DNA of 64,000 nt from Candidatus Binataceae bacterium (GCA_035308025.1 DATGHL010000047.1:126430-190429), one strand, 5' to 3'. Counted from the first letter of the stretch, positions 51,370-60,337 are shown. Notes: generated by a model not told the origin, from the letters alone. A program made the numbers and translations.

Positions 51370-52335
51370 TTACTTAATCGCGATCGGGTTAACCGACGAG
51401 CCGCAGCCATGCACCAGCTTGAGCGGCGCGCCGGCAAACAGAAACGTATACTGCTTGTCCTTGGCGCAGTCGTCGGCCAGATCCTTAAGCCAGACGATCT
51501 CGTTGAAAATTACGCCGAGATTGCACAGCAGCGCGCCATGCAGCACGCCCGTGCTCTGCGTTGTCTTGTTAAAGCCCTGCTCGCAGCCGACGTTGTCGGC
51601 GCTGATCGACGCGATCTCCATCTCGTGAAACCATTTCACCAGCTCGGGACTGTACTCCAGCCCCGGCTCGTCGAATTGACCATCCGGGAAAAACGCTCCA
51701 ACCCCTTCTTCATAAAAGCGGTTGAGCCAGCCGGTGTGCAGCACCACGATGTCGTGTTTCTCGATCGTCGAGCCCTGCTTTTTCGCGGCGTCGAGCAGAT
51801 CCGTCAGCGTGACGCCCTCACCGCGGTCCAGATGTTTCTTGCCCTTGAAGCGCGCCGCGTCGATCAGGATGCCGCGCCCGACCACGCCGTGTTCACCCAT
51901 CGGCTGCACCGAGCACTTTTGCAGACCGCCGATCGTGGTCTTGGGATCGAAGCCGTTGTAGAGCTTGTCGCCGTACCAGGCATGGCCGAGCGCGTCATAT
52001 TGGGTGGTCGATTGCGGAAACATCGTGATGACGTCGTCGGAGTATTTGAGCCCGCCCGGAAAAGGTTTGTCGCGCCCGGAAATATACGAGCCTTCGTCGT
52101 GCGTCAGCGTATGAATCGGTTGCGAGCGCAAGGGATGGGTCGGGTCGCCGGCCGGACGCGCGACCGGCACGCCGAGCATAAAGACCTTGCCCTGCTTGAC
52201 CGCGCGAACTCCGCGCAGCACTTCCTGATCAGTGAGAAAATTCAAGCAGCCGATTTCGTCGTTGGCGCCCCAGCGTCCCCAGTTCTTCGGGGAGTCCTTG
52301 AGCAACTCGGTCATTTCGATAGGTTTGTTCGGCAT
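51370..52335 (-). CDS. Cyclase family protein (kynurenine formamidase-like)
   Basis: 321 residues of the putative cyclase family, metal-dependent hydrolases related to kynurenine formamidase and plant cyclases. The diagnostic STTQYDALGHAWYGDKLYNGF block (around 107-127) holds the metal-ligand His region, and LHTGWLNRF near 200 and GCEQGFN/GVLHGALLCNLG near 262-290 follow. Substrates range from N-formylkynurenine to isatin. The ATG has GGAGGAG upstream. It precedes the amidohydrolase gene on the same strand, and the zinc alcohol dehydrogenase is upstream of it, so three hydrolase/redox enzymes line up in one direction. Confidence 0.9.
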   Translation of the reverse strand: MPNKPIEMTELLKDSPKNWGRWGANDEIGCLNFLTDQEVLRGVRAVKQGKVFMLGVPVARPAGDPTHPLRSQPIHTLTHDEGSYISGRDKPFPGGLKYSDDVITMFPQSTTQYDALGHAWYGDKLYNGFDPKTTIGGLQKCSVQPMGEHGVVGRGILIDAARFKGKKHLDRGEGVTLTDLLDAAKKQGSTIEKHDIVVLHTGWLNRFYEEGVGAFFPDGQFDEPGLEYSPELVKWFHEMEIASISADNVGCEQGFNKTTQSTGVLHGALLCNLGVIFNEIVWLKDLADDCAKDKQYTFLFAGAPLKLVHGCGSSVNPIAIK

Positions 52336-52394
52336 GATTTCTCCTCCTTGAGAAAAGTTTCGTTGAGCAAAGATTCGTTGCAGAGATAACCCGA

Positions 52395-53507
52395 TTAAAG
52401 CCGCGGATCGAGCGCGACGGAGATCGCCTGTGCGCCGGGAATCCGGCCCGCCAGCGTGCGAATCGCGCGGTCGATGTCGTTCAGCGCGAAACTATGGGTG
52501 TGCATTTTCTCGAACGGATAGCGCCCCGATTCGATCAGCCGTACCGCCGCTGCAAAGGAATCGAAATCGGCGTTCTTAACCCCCTTGATAGTTAGTTCCT
52601 TCGAGAAGATGCGATCGTTGCGCAGATCGGGAATTGCCGCAGTCGGGCCTTTGACGCCGGCCAGTATGATCGTGCCGCCGACCCGCGCGATCTCGACCGC
52701 CTTTGCGATCGGCTCCATGGTCTCGGAGGTCACGTCCACCACGACGTCGGCGCCGTCGCCCTGCGTCAGCTCGCGCACCCGCGCGACCACATCTTCGTCA
52801 GCATAGATCGTCGCGTCGGCGCCGAATTCTTCGGCCAGCCGGATCCGATGGGCGCTCCGGCGGCGCGCGACGATCGCGACGTGCGCGGCACCGGCCTCGC
52901 GCGCCGCGGCGACGCAGGCGATTCCGCGCTGCCCCGCGCCGAAAATCACCACGGTGTCGCCGAGCCGCGTGCCGGGAATCCGCTGCGCCCAGCTAATCCC
53001 GGCGGCGATCGGCTGATAGAGCGCGGCCAGCTCCGGCGCCACGCCGGGCGCCACCTTGTGCAAGGCAACTTCAGGATCGAGATACATGAACTCCGCCATC
53101 CCGCCCCACAAAGCCGGCGCAATCGTCGTCGGGATGAAACCGCATACGGAGATAGCGGCGCCCGGCCGCCCGACCCGGCAGTTGCGATAGTCGCCGCGTT
53201 TGCAGGCGCGACAATGGCCGCATCCGCGCGTCGGCTCGACCACGACGCGATCACCCGCTGCCAGCCCCCAGCGCCGCGCCGCCTCTTCACCGATCTCCTC
53301 GATTACGCCGACCGGCTCGTGGCCGGGGATCATCGGCAGAGCGAGCAACGCGTCGAGCTTGCCGTCATATTGATCGACATCGCTGCCGCAAATGCCGCAG
53401 GCCTCGACCCGCAGCAGCGCGTCATACGCGCCGATCCGCGGCAACTCGAACTGCTGCATCTCGAAGCGCCGGGCGCCGACCTGAACTACCGCTCGCGACT
53501 TGGCCAT
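52395..53507 (-). CDS. Zinc-dependent alcohol dehydrogenase (MDR family)
   Basis: 370 residues. The catalytic zinc site is CGICGSDVDQYDG (from residue about 35) and GHEPVG; the structural zinc is held by four cysteines in CGHCRACKRGDYRNC near 97-111. The Rossmann motif VVIFGAGQRGIACVAAA is near 190-206. It oxidises an alcohol or reduces a carbonyl with NAD(P). ATG 53507 is preceded by AAGGGA; a long open upstream stretch is excluded because it lacks family homology. The gene is 60 bases upstream of the cyclase gene and probably in the same transcription unit. Confidence 0.92.
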   Translation of the reverse strand: MAKSRAVVQVGARRFEMQQFELPRIGAYDALLRVEACGICGSDVDQYDGKLDALLALPMIPGHEPVGVIEEIGEEAARRWGLAAGDRVVVEPTRGCGHCRACKRGDYRNCRVGRPGAAISVCGFIPTTIAPALWGGMAEFMYLDPEVALHKVAPGVAPELAALYQPIAAGISWAQRIPGTRLGDTVVIFGAGQRGIACVAAAREAGAAHVAIVARRRSAHRIRLAEEFGADATIYADEDVVARVRELTQGDGADVVVDVTSETMEPIAKAVEIARVGGTIILAGVKGPTAAIPDLRNDRIFSKELTIKGVKNADFDSFAAAVRLIESGRYPFEKMHTHSFALNDIDRAIRTLAGRIPGAQAISVALDPRL

Positions 53508-53621
53508 GCTTCCCTTTGCGCACGGTTTCCGTGAATGAAAGCAGCGTGCGACGGCCCACTCTAGAACTTTTTTGTCCGCAGGCGGTAGCGGGTTGCTCTT
53601 GTTGTACAAGTCTGCGCTAGG

Positions 53622-54107
53622 ATGAGATCCCGAGAGCAGCGACGGACAACCTCGATGGGCGCGATCGTTAAATTCAGCCGGCCGGTGCGCATCCGCAAAG
53701 CTGCGGTTACGTCCGCCGCGGTCGCGGCGCGGGAAAGCGCAGCACGGGATATCGCCGCCGAGCGCGAGGAAGCCGCATCGATCAAAATCCTGCTCTGGAC
53801 TTTCGCACTCGCCGCCCTCGCGATGTGCGTGACGGTGGTCGTGACGCTGGCGAGGAGTTGGGACGAGCTCTTGTGGATCTCGGCGTTCGTGCTGGTCTTC
53901 GCGATTCTGAAAATTGCGCTGGCCAACGCGCTCTTCTACGTCATGATTAATTACGACAAAGACCGGCGGGAAATTCCGCTCAAGCCCGCTGATGCGCACA
54001 AGCCCCCGCCGCGAGCCATTCGCGCCACGCGCCACTTAACCGCCACGCTCACCTTGGCGGCTTCGAGAAAGTCGTCGCCAACACGTCAACCCGACCGGTC
54101 TCACTAG
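53622..54107 (+). CDS. Membrane protein of unknown function
   Basis: 161 residues with two membrane segments (ILLWTFALAALAMCVTVVV around 55-74 and LLWISAFVLVFAILKIALANALFYVM around 83-108) framed by a basic, Ala-rich N-terminus and a Pro/Arg/Lys-rich tail. No family recognised. ATG 53655 would give 150 residues and is an equally possible start. Divergent from the ADH gene. Confidence 0.55.
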   Translation: MRSREQRRTTSMGAIVKFSRPVRIRKAAVTSAAVAARESAARDIAAEREEAASIKILLWTFALAALAMCVTVVVTLARSWDELLWISAFVLVFAILKIALANALFYVMINYDKDRREIPLKPADAHKPPPRAIRATRHLTATLTLAASRKSSPTRQPDRSH

Positions 54108-54155
54108 AATTCTGACGCAGCTCCGAAGCGCGCCCGAGTCTGCGCAGCGCTCGCG

Positions 54156-55013
54156 TCAAAATCGCGCGTTCGGCACAGGCAATCCCGCGATTTCGGCGCG
54201 GGCGCGAAACACCGAGCCCTTGAGCGCGCGATCATTGCTGTTGTTCGCCGTCACCGCATAAAGATCGCGCATGTCCGGTCCTCCGAAGGCCACGCTGGTC
54301 ACCGATTTCGCCGGCACCTTGACCCGCCGATCGAGCGTGCCGTCGGGCTTGAAGCGCACGACTTCGCCAGGACCCATCACGACCGCCACCCAGACGCCGC
54401 CCTCGGCGTCCACGGTCATGCCGTCAGGGGCGCCCTCCGGCACCTTCGCAAAGAGGCGGCGCGGTCCGACCGTACGATCCGGTCGCACGTCATAAACCCA
54501 TACGCCGGACTGAGAATCGCAATGGTAGAGCAGTTTGCGGTCGGGACTGAAGCCGAGCCCGTTAGTCACCTCGACGCCCTCGGCAAGTTTCGTCACCTTG
54601 CCCGGCGGGTCGATGCGGAAGAGCGAGCCCGCCGGCGGCGCGGTCTTGAAGTCGAAGCCGGCATGGATATCGAAGCCAAAGGTGCCGAACCAGACGCTGC
54701 CCTGGTCATCGGTCGTCAGATCATTAATTCCGAAGAGCGGCTTGTTGTCCCATTCGGCGAAGAGGTCGCGGACCTTGCCGCTCTTTTCGTCCCAATGAGC
54801 GAGGGTACGGCCGCTGACGATCATCCCGCCGCCCTCGTTGAGAGCGATACCGCCGACGAACTTGCGCTCGGCGATTAGGGTCTCGATCCGCCCGTCCGGG
54901 TTCCGCCGCATCACGCCGCCACCGCGGATGTCGCTATAGTAGAGCCGGTTTTGCGGATCGATCCGCGGGCCTTCGACCAAGCCGTAGCCAGTTGCCAGAG
55001 TTTCGAACTGCAT
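54156..55013 (-). CDS. SMP-30/gluconolactonase family protein
   Basis: 285 residues, six-bladed propeller. Metal ligands of the family are present: Glu14 in LVEGPRIDPQ, Asn in EVTNGLGFSPD and Asp in PDGMTVDAEGG. Blocks YYSDIRGGG and YHCDSQSGVWVYD are the usual blade strands. Lactone hydrolysis of sugar acids is the common function. The ATG has AAGGA at a good distance. It lies between a membrane-protein gene and the NTF2-like gene; both neighbours are in the same direction on the right side. Confidence 0.92.
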   Translation of the reverse strand: MQFETLATGYGLVEGPRIDPQNRLYYSDIRGGGVMRRNPDGRIETLIAERKFVGGIALNEGGGMIVSGRTLAHWDEKSGKVRDLFAEWDNKPLFGINDLTTDDQGSVWFGTFGFDIHAGFDFKTAPPAGSLFRIDPPGKVTKLAEGVEVTNGLGFSPDRKLLYHCDSQSGVWVYDVRPDRTVGPRRLFAKVPEGAPDGMTVDAEGGVWVAVVMGPGEVVRFKPDGTLDRRVKVPAKSVTSVAFGGPDMRDLYAVTANNSNDRALKGSVFRARAEIAGLPVPNARF

Positions 55014-55108
55014 CGCGGTTTCCTTCTTCAGATGCCGCCCCGCGCAGACTGCCTTATCGCGAGCCTGCGGCGGGTGCGGTTCATGCGTTACTCTCCCCGA
55101 GGAAATTC

Positions 55109-55501
55109 CTACGAGCAGAGCACGTCGTTGGCGTGCATTGTATCGAGATACTCTTTGACCTGCTGAATCTTGCCGTCACGCACCTGGAACAGGAAATGGT
55201 ACTTGTTTTGATAGGTCTTGCCGTTTTTCATCTTGGCGTGGGATTCGGCCTCGACCGCGACGCGATCGCCCTCGGCGGTGATGCCCAGCGGATTCAGCCG
55301 CAACGCGCCGTCAATCTTCCCGCCGAGACCACCCAGCAGTTCTGCGAACTGCGCCTTGGTCTTGGTGCCGGAGAGCGGAAAGCTGCCCGCCACCCACCAG
55401 GTGGCCGAATCTGCCAGCGCGCCCAACAGCGCGGCCGCATTGCCCGCATTCATCGCTTCGAACAGTCCCATCACGACTTTTTTGTTTTCTTCTGCGCCCA
55501 T
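55109..55501 (-). CDS. SnoaL/NTF2-like protein
   Basis: 130 residues with the NTF2-like cone fold: helical start ENKKVVMGLFEAMNAGNAAALLGALADSATWWVAG, a middle GTKTKAQFAELLGGL and a C-terminal strand block KYHFLFQVRDGKIQQVKEYLDT. Such proteins are ketosteroid-isomerase-like or small-molecule-binding. ATG 55501 has GGGAGG 8 bases upstream. SMP-30 follows 95 bases downstream on the same strand. Confidence 0.88.
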   Translation of the reverse strand: MGAEENKKVVMGLFEAMNAGNAAALLGALADSATWWVAGSFPLSGTKTKAQFAELLGGLGGKIDGALRLNPLGITAEGDRVAVEAESHAKMKNGKTYQNKYHFLFQVRDGKIQQVKEYLDTMHANDVLCS

Positions 55502-55581
55502 CTTTTTTACCTCCCAAGTTGTCTGCAAGTTACGATCGCAACTTAGTCCCGATCGCGGCCCGCTTGCAATGGACGCCGAGG

Positions 55582-55722
55582 CTAGCCCTTGCCGGCCGGA
55601 CCGGCGCGTAGCCGGCGCCAGCCGCGGACGACCGCGGAAATCCCGGCCGCGACGAAGATCACCGCCAAAATGACTACAAGCAGCCCGGCAAAGAGGCCGT
55701 AAACGATCATCGCTGCTTCCAT
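55582..55722 (-). CDS. Small single-pass membrane protein
   Basis: 46 residues. A single hydrophobic segment VYGLFAGLLVVILAVIFVAAGI is followed by a basic end SAVVRGWRRLRAGPAGKG, so the C-terminus is probably cytoplasmic. It lies 81 bases upstream of the NTF2-like gene and downstream of etfBA, same strand. The ribosome site is weak. It is supported only by a clean frame and the membrane profile. Confidence 0.5.
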   Translation of the reverse strand: MEAAMIVYGLFAGLLVVILAVIFVAAGISAVVRGWRRLRAGPAGKG

Positions 55723-55806
55723 CTGAGGCGACCTGCTCGGACCTTAACTCAGCGCTTCCGCTCGCCGCAATTGCGTCGGCACTTTTTGCGCGCGATTCGC
55801 CGAGGC

Positions 55807-57633
55807 TTAGCGCGTATGACGGCGCTCGAACGCCGCGGTCAGCGCTTGCGTGATCGGCGCCCAATCACCCACCAGGCCGAGATGAGCGAACTCGAAAATC
55901 GTCGCCTCGGGATCATTGTTCACGGCGACGATCGTCTCCGCGCGCTTGATACTGACCGTGTGATTCGGCGCCCCGCGCAGGCCGATCGCAAAATAGAGCC
56001 GCGGCGCGATCGCCTTGCCAGTTAGACCGACCTGCAGTTGACGCGGCATCCAGGCCTTGTCGGTTACCCGCCGCGAGGCGCACATCCCCGCCCCAAGCAC
56101 GCGCGCGAAGGCCTTGCAGCGCTCGACGCCTTCCAGCCCGCCCACGCCCATGCCGACCCCCACGATCACCTCGGCGCCGTCGAGCGGCGCGATCGTGTGG
56201 TCAACGCTCGAGTGCTCGGCCACCAGCCGCGTCAGCGGCGCACCGACCGTGACGCGTACCGTCTCCAGTTCGACCGCGCGCTCCGGATTCGGTTCGGCGA
56301 GTTCCAGCACGCCCTGTCTGACGGTCGCCATCTGCGGGTAGGTCTTCGACAGAATCGGCGCGACGATATTGCCGCCGAAGGCCGGCTTGAGGGCGATCAG
56401 GCCGTGCGCCGAATCCAGCTCCAGTCCGATCGCGTCGCCCGTCAGCCCGAGCTTCAGCCGCGCCGCGAGCCGCGGACCCCAGTCGCGCCCCTTTTCGCTG
56501 GCGCAGAGCAGCAAGCCCCACGGCGTGCGTTCGCGCACCAGATGAGCAACCGCTTCCGCCGCGGTCTCGGGCGAGTAACTTTCCAGCGCGGGATTTTCGA
56601 GCAGGACAATCTCGTCGGCGCCGTAGCTGGCGATCAGCCCGGCATGTTTGGCGATTCCTCCGCCCAGGCCGAGCGCGACCAGTGCGCCGCCGAGCGCGCT
56701 GGCGAGCGCGTCGCCCGCCGACAGCAACTCGAGGCTGCCGAGCGTCACCGCGCCGTCGAGACCGGTCTCGACCACCACCCAGACATCCTTACCGCGCACG
56801 GGCTTGCGTGTCTGCGCGGCGACCGGCCGCTTCTTGTGCTGGCGTGGCGCGAGCGCGCCGCGCGCTTCGAGCTCGACCAGTATCCGCTCAGCCGCGCGCT
56901 CCGGGTCGCTCGCGTCGATCATCCGGCACGCGACTTTCGCGCTCTGCTGCGCCTGCACGCCCTGCACCCAGGTCGGCGAGCCGGCGACCCCGAACTGCCC
57001 CGGCTCGGCGCCGAGTTCCGCCGCGCGGACGCTCGTGATCGGATGCGCGAGGGCCGCCTCGCGCGCTGCGGGACTGATCTTGAGCGGATTGATCAGCCGC
57101 TCGGCGCAGGTCAGCAGCGCCGGCAGGCGGCATTCGACTTCGTCAAAACCTTCATCGCTTTCGCGCTCCGCCGCCACCCGCTCGCCTTCAATCACGAGCT
57201 TGCGGACGCCGGTAATCTGCGCCACGCCGAGCAGCTCGGCGATCTCCGGGCCGACCTGTCCGGTCTCCGCGTCGAGCGAATATTTGCCCAGCAGGATCAA
57301 ATCGAATTTGCCGCGCCCGAGCCACAGCGCGAGCGCCCGCGCGGTCGCCAGCGTATCCGCGCCTGCAAACGCGCGATCCTCCAGATGCACGGCGTGATCG
57401 ATTCCCATCCCGAGCGCGTCGATCAGCACCTCGCGCGCCTGTGGCGGCCCCATCGTCACCGCGGTGGTCTCCGCACCGATTCGGTTTTTAAGTTCGATTG
57501 CCTGGGCGATCGCGCGCAGGTCATAGGCGCTCATGACGTTGACGCCATCGCGCTTGATAGTCTTGGTGACCGGATCGAAGTTGGCGTCTTCGATCAGGGG
57601 GATCTGCTTTATGCAAACCGCGATTTTAAGCAA
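55807..57633 (-). CDS. Fused electron transfer flavoprotein, beta-alpha
   Basis: 608 residues from TTG 57633. The first part (1 to about 260) is the ETF beta subunit: MLKIAVCIKQIPLIEDANFDP, the adenine/AMP-binding DALGMGIDHAVHL and EVECRLPALLTCAERLINPLKI. A linker (RQHKKRPVAAQTRKPV) leads to the alpha subunit, with GLTGKAIAPRLYFAIGLRGAPNH near 546-568 and the closing VNNDPEATIFEFAHLGLVGDW FAD-binding part. ETF takes electrons from acyl-CoA dehydrogenases and passes them to ETF-quinone oxidoreductase. Fusion of the normally separate genes is unusual. No fixABCX or ETF-QO gene is beside it. Confidence 0.93.
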   Translation of the reverse strand: MLKIAVCIKQIPLIEDANFDPVTKTIKRDGVNVMSAYDLRAIAQAIELKNRIGAETTAVTMGPPQAREVLIDALGMGIDHAVHLEDRAFAGADTLATARALALWLGRGKFDLILLGKYSLDAETGQVGPEIAELLGVAQITGVRKLVIEGERVAAERESDEGFDEVECRLPALLTCAERLINPLKISPAAREAALAHPITSVRAAELGAEPGQFGVAGSPTWVQGVQAQQSAKVACRMIDASDPERAAERILVELEARGALAPRQHKKRPVAAQTRKPVRGKDVWVVVETGLDGAVTLGSLELLSAGDALASALGGALVALGLGGGIAKHAGLIASYGADEIVLLENPALESYSPETAAEAVAHLVRERTPWGLLLCASEKGRDWGPRLAARLKLGLTGDAIGLELDSAHGLIALKPAFGGNIVAPILSKTYPQMATVRQGVLELAEPNPERAVELETVRVTVGAPLTRLVAEHSSVDHTIAPLDGAEVIVGVGMGVGGLEGVERCKAFARVLGAGMCASRRVTDKAWMPRQLQVGLTGKAIAPRLYFAIGLRGAPNHTVSIKRAETIVAVNNDPEATIFEFAHLGLVGDWAPITQALTAAFERRHTR

Positions 57634-57730
57634 GCTACTGACACCTCGCCGACTTAAGTAGTCAACCGCAAACGGTGATGCAAACCCACCGCGATGACAC
57701 TAGCGGAGCGCTCCTGCGCGGAGCGAGCAC

Positions 57731-57760
57731 AGGGGGCGGCGGAGTCTGCGACGCGCGGCC
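57731..57760 (-). repeat. Dispersed intergenic repeat, copy E (inverted)
   Basis: Its complement, GGCCGCGCGTCGCAGACTCC followed by GCCGCCCCCT, matches copies A and B with one or two differences. It lies between etfBA and murI; the flanking bases CGGAGCGCTCC and GCGCTGCGTCAAG are similar to pieces beside other copies. Confidence 0.65.
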
Positions 57761-57806
57761 AAGGTCAGGAGTCTGCGCGCTGCGTCAAGCTTCTTGCTTC
57801 GCTCCG

Positions 57807-58700
57807 CTAGCGTTCGATCCGCACCGCCGATTCCACCTGCGGACCCAGGAACCGCCGCCCCACCCGCACGAAACGCTCCGGGTTCTCGGTCACGAAGAAG
57901 CTCTGCGTGCCCATCCCGCGGGCGCGCGCGAGCCGCAATTCGTGGAGCCGCTCCGTCACCGCGGCGACCGTCGCCACGGCCGAGTCCACCAGACTGACGC
58001 CCGGCCCGAGCACCCGCCCGAACAGCTCGCTCAGCAAAGGATAATGCGTACAGCCCAGCAGCAGCGTGTCGATCCCGCTGAGCTTGAGGCTCTCCAGGTA
58101 GTGCGCCACCGTGCGTTCGGCGATCTCGTTGTCGGTCCAGCCCTCTTCGACCAGCGGCACCAGCAGCGGGCAGGCGCGCGTGTAAATCTCGACGCCCGGC
58201 CGGAGCTGCTGCAAGGCGCGTGTATATGCACCCGACGCGATCGTCGCCTCGGTGCCGATTACGCCGATCCGCCCGTTGCGCGAGGCTGCCGCCGCGGCCC
58301 GCGCGCCCGGCTCAATCACTCCGATCACCGGTACGATCGTATCCCGCGCGATCGTCCCCAGCGCGATCGCGCTCGAGGTGTTGCAGGCCACGACCAGCAG
58401 CTTGATCCCCTTGGCCAGCAGGAATTCGGTGTTTTCGCGCGAATAACGGATGATCACTTCGTTCGACTTCGTGCCGTATGGCACGCGCGCGGTGTCGCCC
58501 AGGTAGATGAAGTCCTCGGCCGGCAGCGCGCCGGCCAACTCCTTCAGCACCGTCAGCCCGCCGATCCCCGAATCGAAGACCCCGATCGCCCGCGCGCGAT
58601 TATCTGCCGCAGCGCCCGGCGGCCGGCGGCGCGCGCGGACGTCCAGCGCGACCACCTTGTTCGCGCGCGCTCCGCCGATCGTGCTGCGGCGAACGGCCAT
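57807..58700 (-). CDS. murI: Glutamate racemase
   Basis: 297 residues. Converts L- to D-glutamate for peptidoglycan. The N-terminal catalytic block FDSGIGGLTVLKELAG carries the Asp-Ser pair, the first Cys is in VACNTSSAIAL and the second in LLLGCTHYPLL, both present. A basic N-terminal extension of about 36 residues (ARRRPPGAAAD) precedes the core; a later start cannot be excluded, but the ATG at 58700 lies just after the SPL-family stop. The two genes are probably one transcript. The gene is followed by an intergenic stretch with a repeat. Confidence 0.93.
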   Translation of the reverse strand: MAVRRSTIGGARANKVVALDVRARRRPPGAAADNRARAIGVFDSGIGGLTVLKELAGALPAEDFIYLGDTARVPYGTKSNEVIIRYSRENTEFLLAKGIKLLVVACNTSSAIALGTIARDTIVPVIGVIEPGARAAAAASRNGRIGVIGTEATIASGAYTRALQQLRPGVEIYTRACPLLVPLVEEGWTDNEIAERTVAHYLESLKLSGIDTLLLGCTHYPLLSELFGRVLGPGVSLVDSAVATVAAVTERLHELRLARARGMGTQSFFVTENPERFVRVGRRFLGPQVESAVRIER

Positions 58701-58701
58701 C

Positions 58702-59793
58702 TCAGACGCGCGCCAGCCGCGCGCCCATCTGCGCCGGCGACGCCGGCGGCGCGCCCAAGACTCGCCGATGAGCGCTCGGGCTCTCCATGCACAGATAGAT
58801 CGGAAGTTGCGGATGCGCCCGCGTTAGCCGTTCGCGGATCCGCGTAAACAGCCCGAGCCGCAGCGGAGTAAAGGCGCGATAGCGCCCGTCAGGCGCCAGC
58901 GCTTCCTCGCCTACCAGCATCGGATCGGAGGGAAAGCGCCGCCGCGCGATCGTGCGCAACGTGGGCGTCATGCGCAATCCGCCGAGGCTGATAAAGGCGA
59001 TTCGCTCCGGCGGGATCAGCGCGAAGAGCTCTTCCAGCAGCGCGGCATAGTCCGCTTCGGCCTCCGCATAGGCGATAATCGGATCGAGATGGAACGCCAC
59101 CTTGTAGCCAGCTTCGTGCACGCGGCGGGCCGCGTCGATCCGCGCAGCCGGCGCGGCCGTATGATGCTCCGAGGCGCGAAAAACCCGCTCGGGTGAAAGC
59201 GTCCACGACACCAGCGTCCGTCCCTTGGGATCGATCGTGAGCAGATTGGCGATCTCGTCCGTCTTGGTCTTGAGTTCCAGCAGCAGATTCTGGCGCGCGG
59301 CAAAGTACTCGACCAAGTCGCGGCTGATTCCGGTGAGCGTGTCAAACGCCAGCGAGTCGGCAAGCTCGCCCGTGCCGATCCGGAAGCTGCGCCCCGGCGC
59401 GCGCGCCGCGAGGCGATCGAGCTCATCGAAGGCCTCGTGGTAATTCGTGTAGATCTGCAGGCCCGGATTGTCGGCGACGTATTCCTGCAGAAAACAGTAG
59501 CTGCAATCCATCGGACAGTTCGACGCCAGAATCATTACTTGGTAGCCGCAGCAGGCGAATTCGCTGGAGCCCGCCGGACAACTTTTTAGAAACCCGCCCC
59601 GATGGCGCATCAGAACTATCCGCCGTTTGGCCGCGCCAAAAGGGTCGGCGCCCGCCGGCGGCCGCGTCGCGCTCCGGCCGTCGGCGACGTAGCGGACTGC
59701 GACCCCTGCCGGCAGCCGCGCGATCACGCGCTCGGCCAGCGCGCTCGCCCGCGCGTCCTCCTCGACAAACAGCGCCTCCAGTTCAAAATTCAT
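58702..59793 (-). CDS. Spore photoproduct lyase (SPL)-family radical SAM protein
   Basis: 363 residues. The radical SAM cluster motif is CPMDCSYCFLQEYV at about 92-105, with a Cys-rich lead-in CPAGSSEFACCGYQV. The block RIGTGELADSLAFDTLTG and HLDPIIAYAEAE match the SPL-like family. True SPL reverses thymine dimers in spore DNA, but there is no sign that this organism sporulates, so a DNA-repair or other role is open. ATG 59793 was chosen because the N-terminus then matches the family; the ATGs at 59805 and the TTG further upstream are alternatives. It overlaps the 3' end of the 184-residue gene and precedes murI. Confidence 0.88.
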   Translation of the reverse strand: MNFELEALFVEEDARASALAERVIARLPAGVAVRYVADGRSATRPPAGADPFGAAKRRIVLMRHRGGFLKSCPAGSSEFACCGYQVMILASNCPMDCSYCFLQEYVADNPGLQIYTNYHEAFDELDRLAARAPGRSFRIGTGELADSLAFDTLTGISRDLVEYFAARQNLLLELKTKTDEIANLLTIDPKGRTLVSWTLSPERVFRASEHHTAAPAARIDAARRVHEAGYKVAFHLDPIIAYAEAEADYAALLEELFALIPPERIAFISLGGLRMTPTLRTIARRRFPSDPMLVGEEALAPDGRYRAFTPLRLGLFTRIRERLTRAHPQLPIYLCMESPSAHRRVLGAPPASPAQMGARLARV

Positions 59794-60337
59794 CTTCAAA
59801 CTCATCGCTGCCACCGAGCGCGTCGGCGATCCGGCATAGCGCGGTCCGGCGCGCCGCCAAGGCGTCGAGCAACTCTTCCAGCTCGGCGCCGCTGCGCGCC
59901 GTCAGCTCCACGCGCAGCTCATCAGAGCCGAGATTTTGCGGCAAGACCACGCGGATGCTCAAGGGCAGTTTGAGTTCGGCGATTTTCTCCGCGAGCCCGG
60001 CCGCAGCGGCGCGCAGGCGCGGAAAACGGATCGCCCGCAGGCCTTCAAGCAGCAGATGCGCGCGCTCAGGCCGCGAGCCTCCGCCCTCGATCACGCCGCG
60101 TAGCTCGCCCCGTGCGAGAATGCCGGCTACGTCGCCGCCGTCGCGCAGCCGAGTCTCCTCCAGCAATTCAAAGGCGCTGACGAATTGTCCGGTCCGCAGG
60201 CGCAAGCCTTCGGCGAGCGCGAGGAGCGCGTCGCGATCGGCGGCGTCGAGCCCGAGCCAGCGCTCGACGATCGCGGCGGGCAACCTGCGCTGCACCGCCC
60301 AGTCTCGAATCCGCCCGCTTTGCTCGCGCTCAATCAT
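59783..60337 (-). CDS. Conserved-looking protein of unknown function linked to SPL-family gene
   Basis: 184 residues, mostly helical (IERWLGLDAADRDALLALAEGLRLR, GELRGVIEGG, FPRLRAAAAGLAEKIAELKLPLS), with an acidic C-terminus ending EFEDEF. No motif or signal peptide found. It overlaps the SPL-family gene by 11 bases at the 3' side and its ATG overlaps the glycosyltransferase stop, so it lies within a tightly packed operon. It may be a partner or dimerising factor of the radical SAM protein, which is inference. Confidence 0.6.
   Translation of the reverse strand: MIEREQSGRIRDWAVQRRLPAAIVERWLGLDAADRDALLALAEGLRLRTGQFVSAFELLEETRLRDGGDVAGILARGELRGVIEGGGSRPERAHLLLEGLRAIRFPRLRAAAAGLAEKIAELKLPLSIRVVLPQNLGSDELRVELTARSGAELEELLDALAARRTALCRIADALGGSDEFEDEF

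Noticed and set aside
56038..57657. Long plus-strand frame opposite etfBA (over 500 codons)
   Set aside because: Arg/Asp-rich antisense artefact, no domain. The fused ETF explains the DNA.
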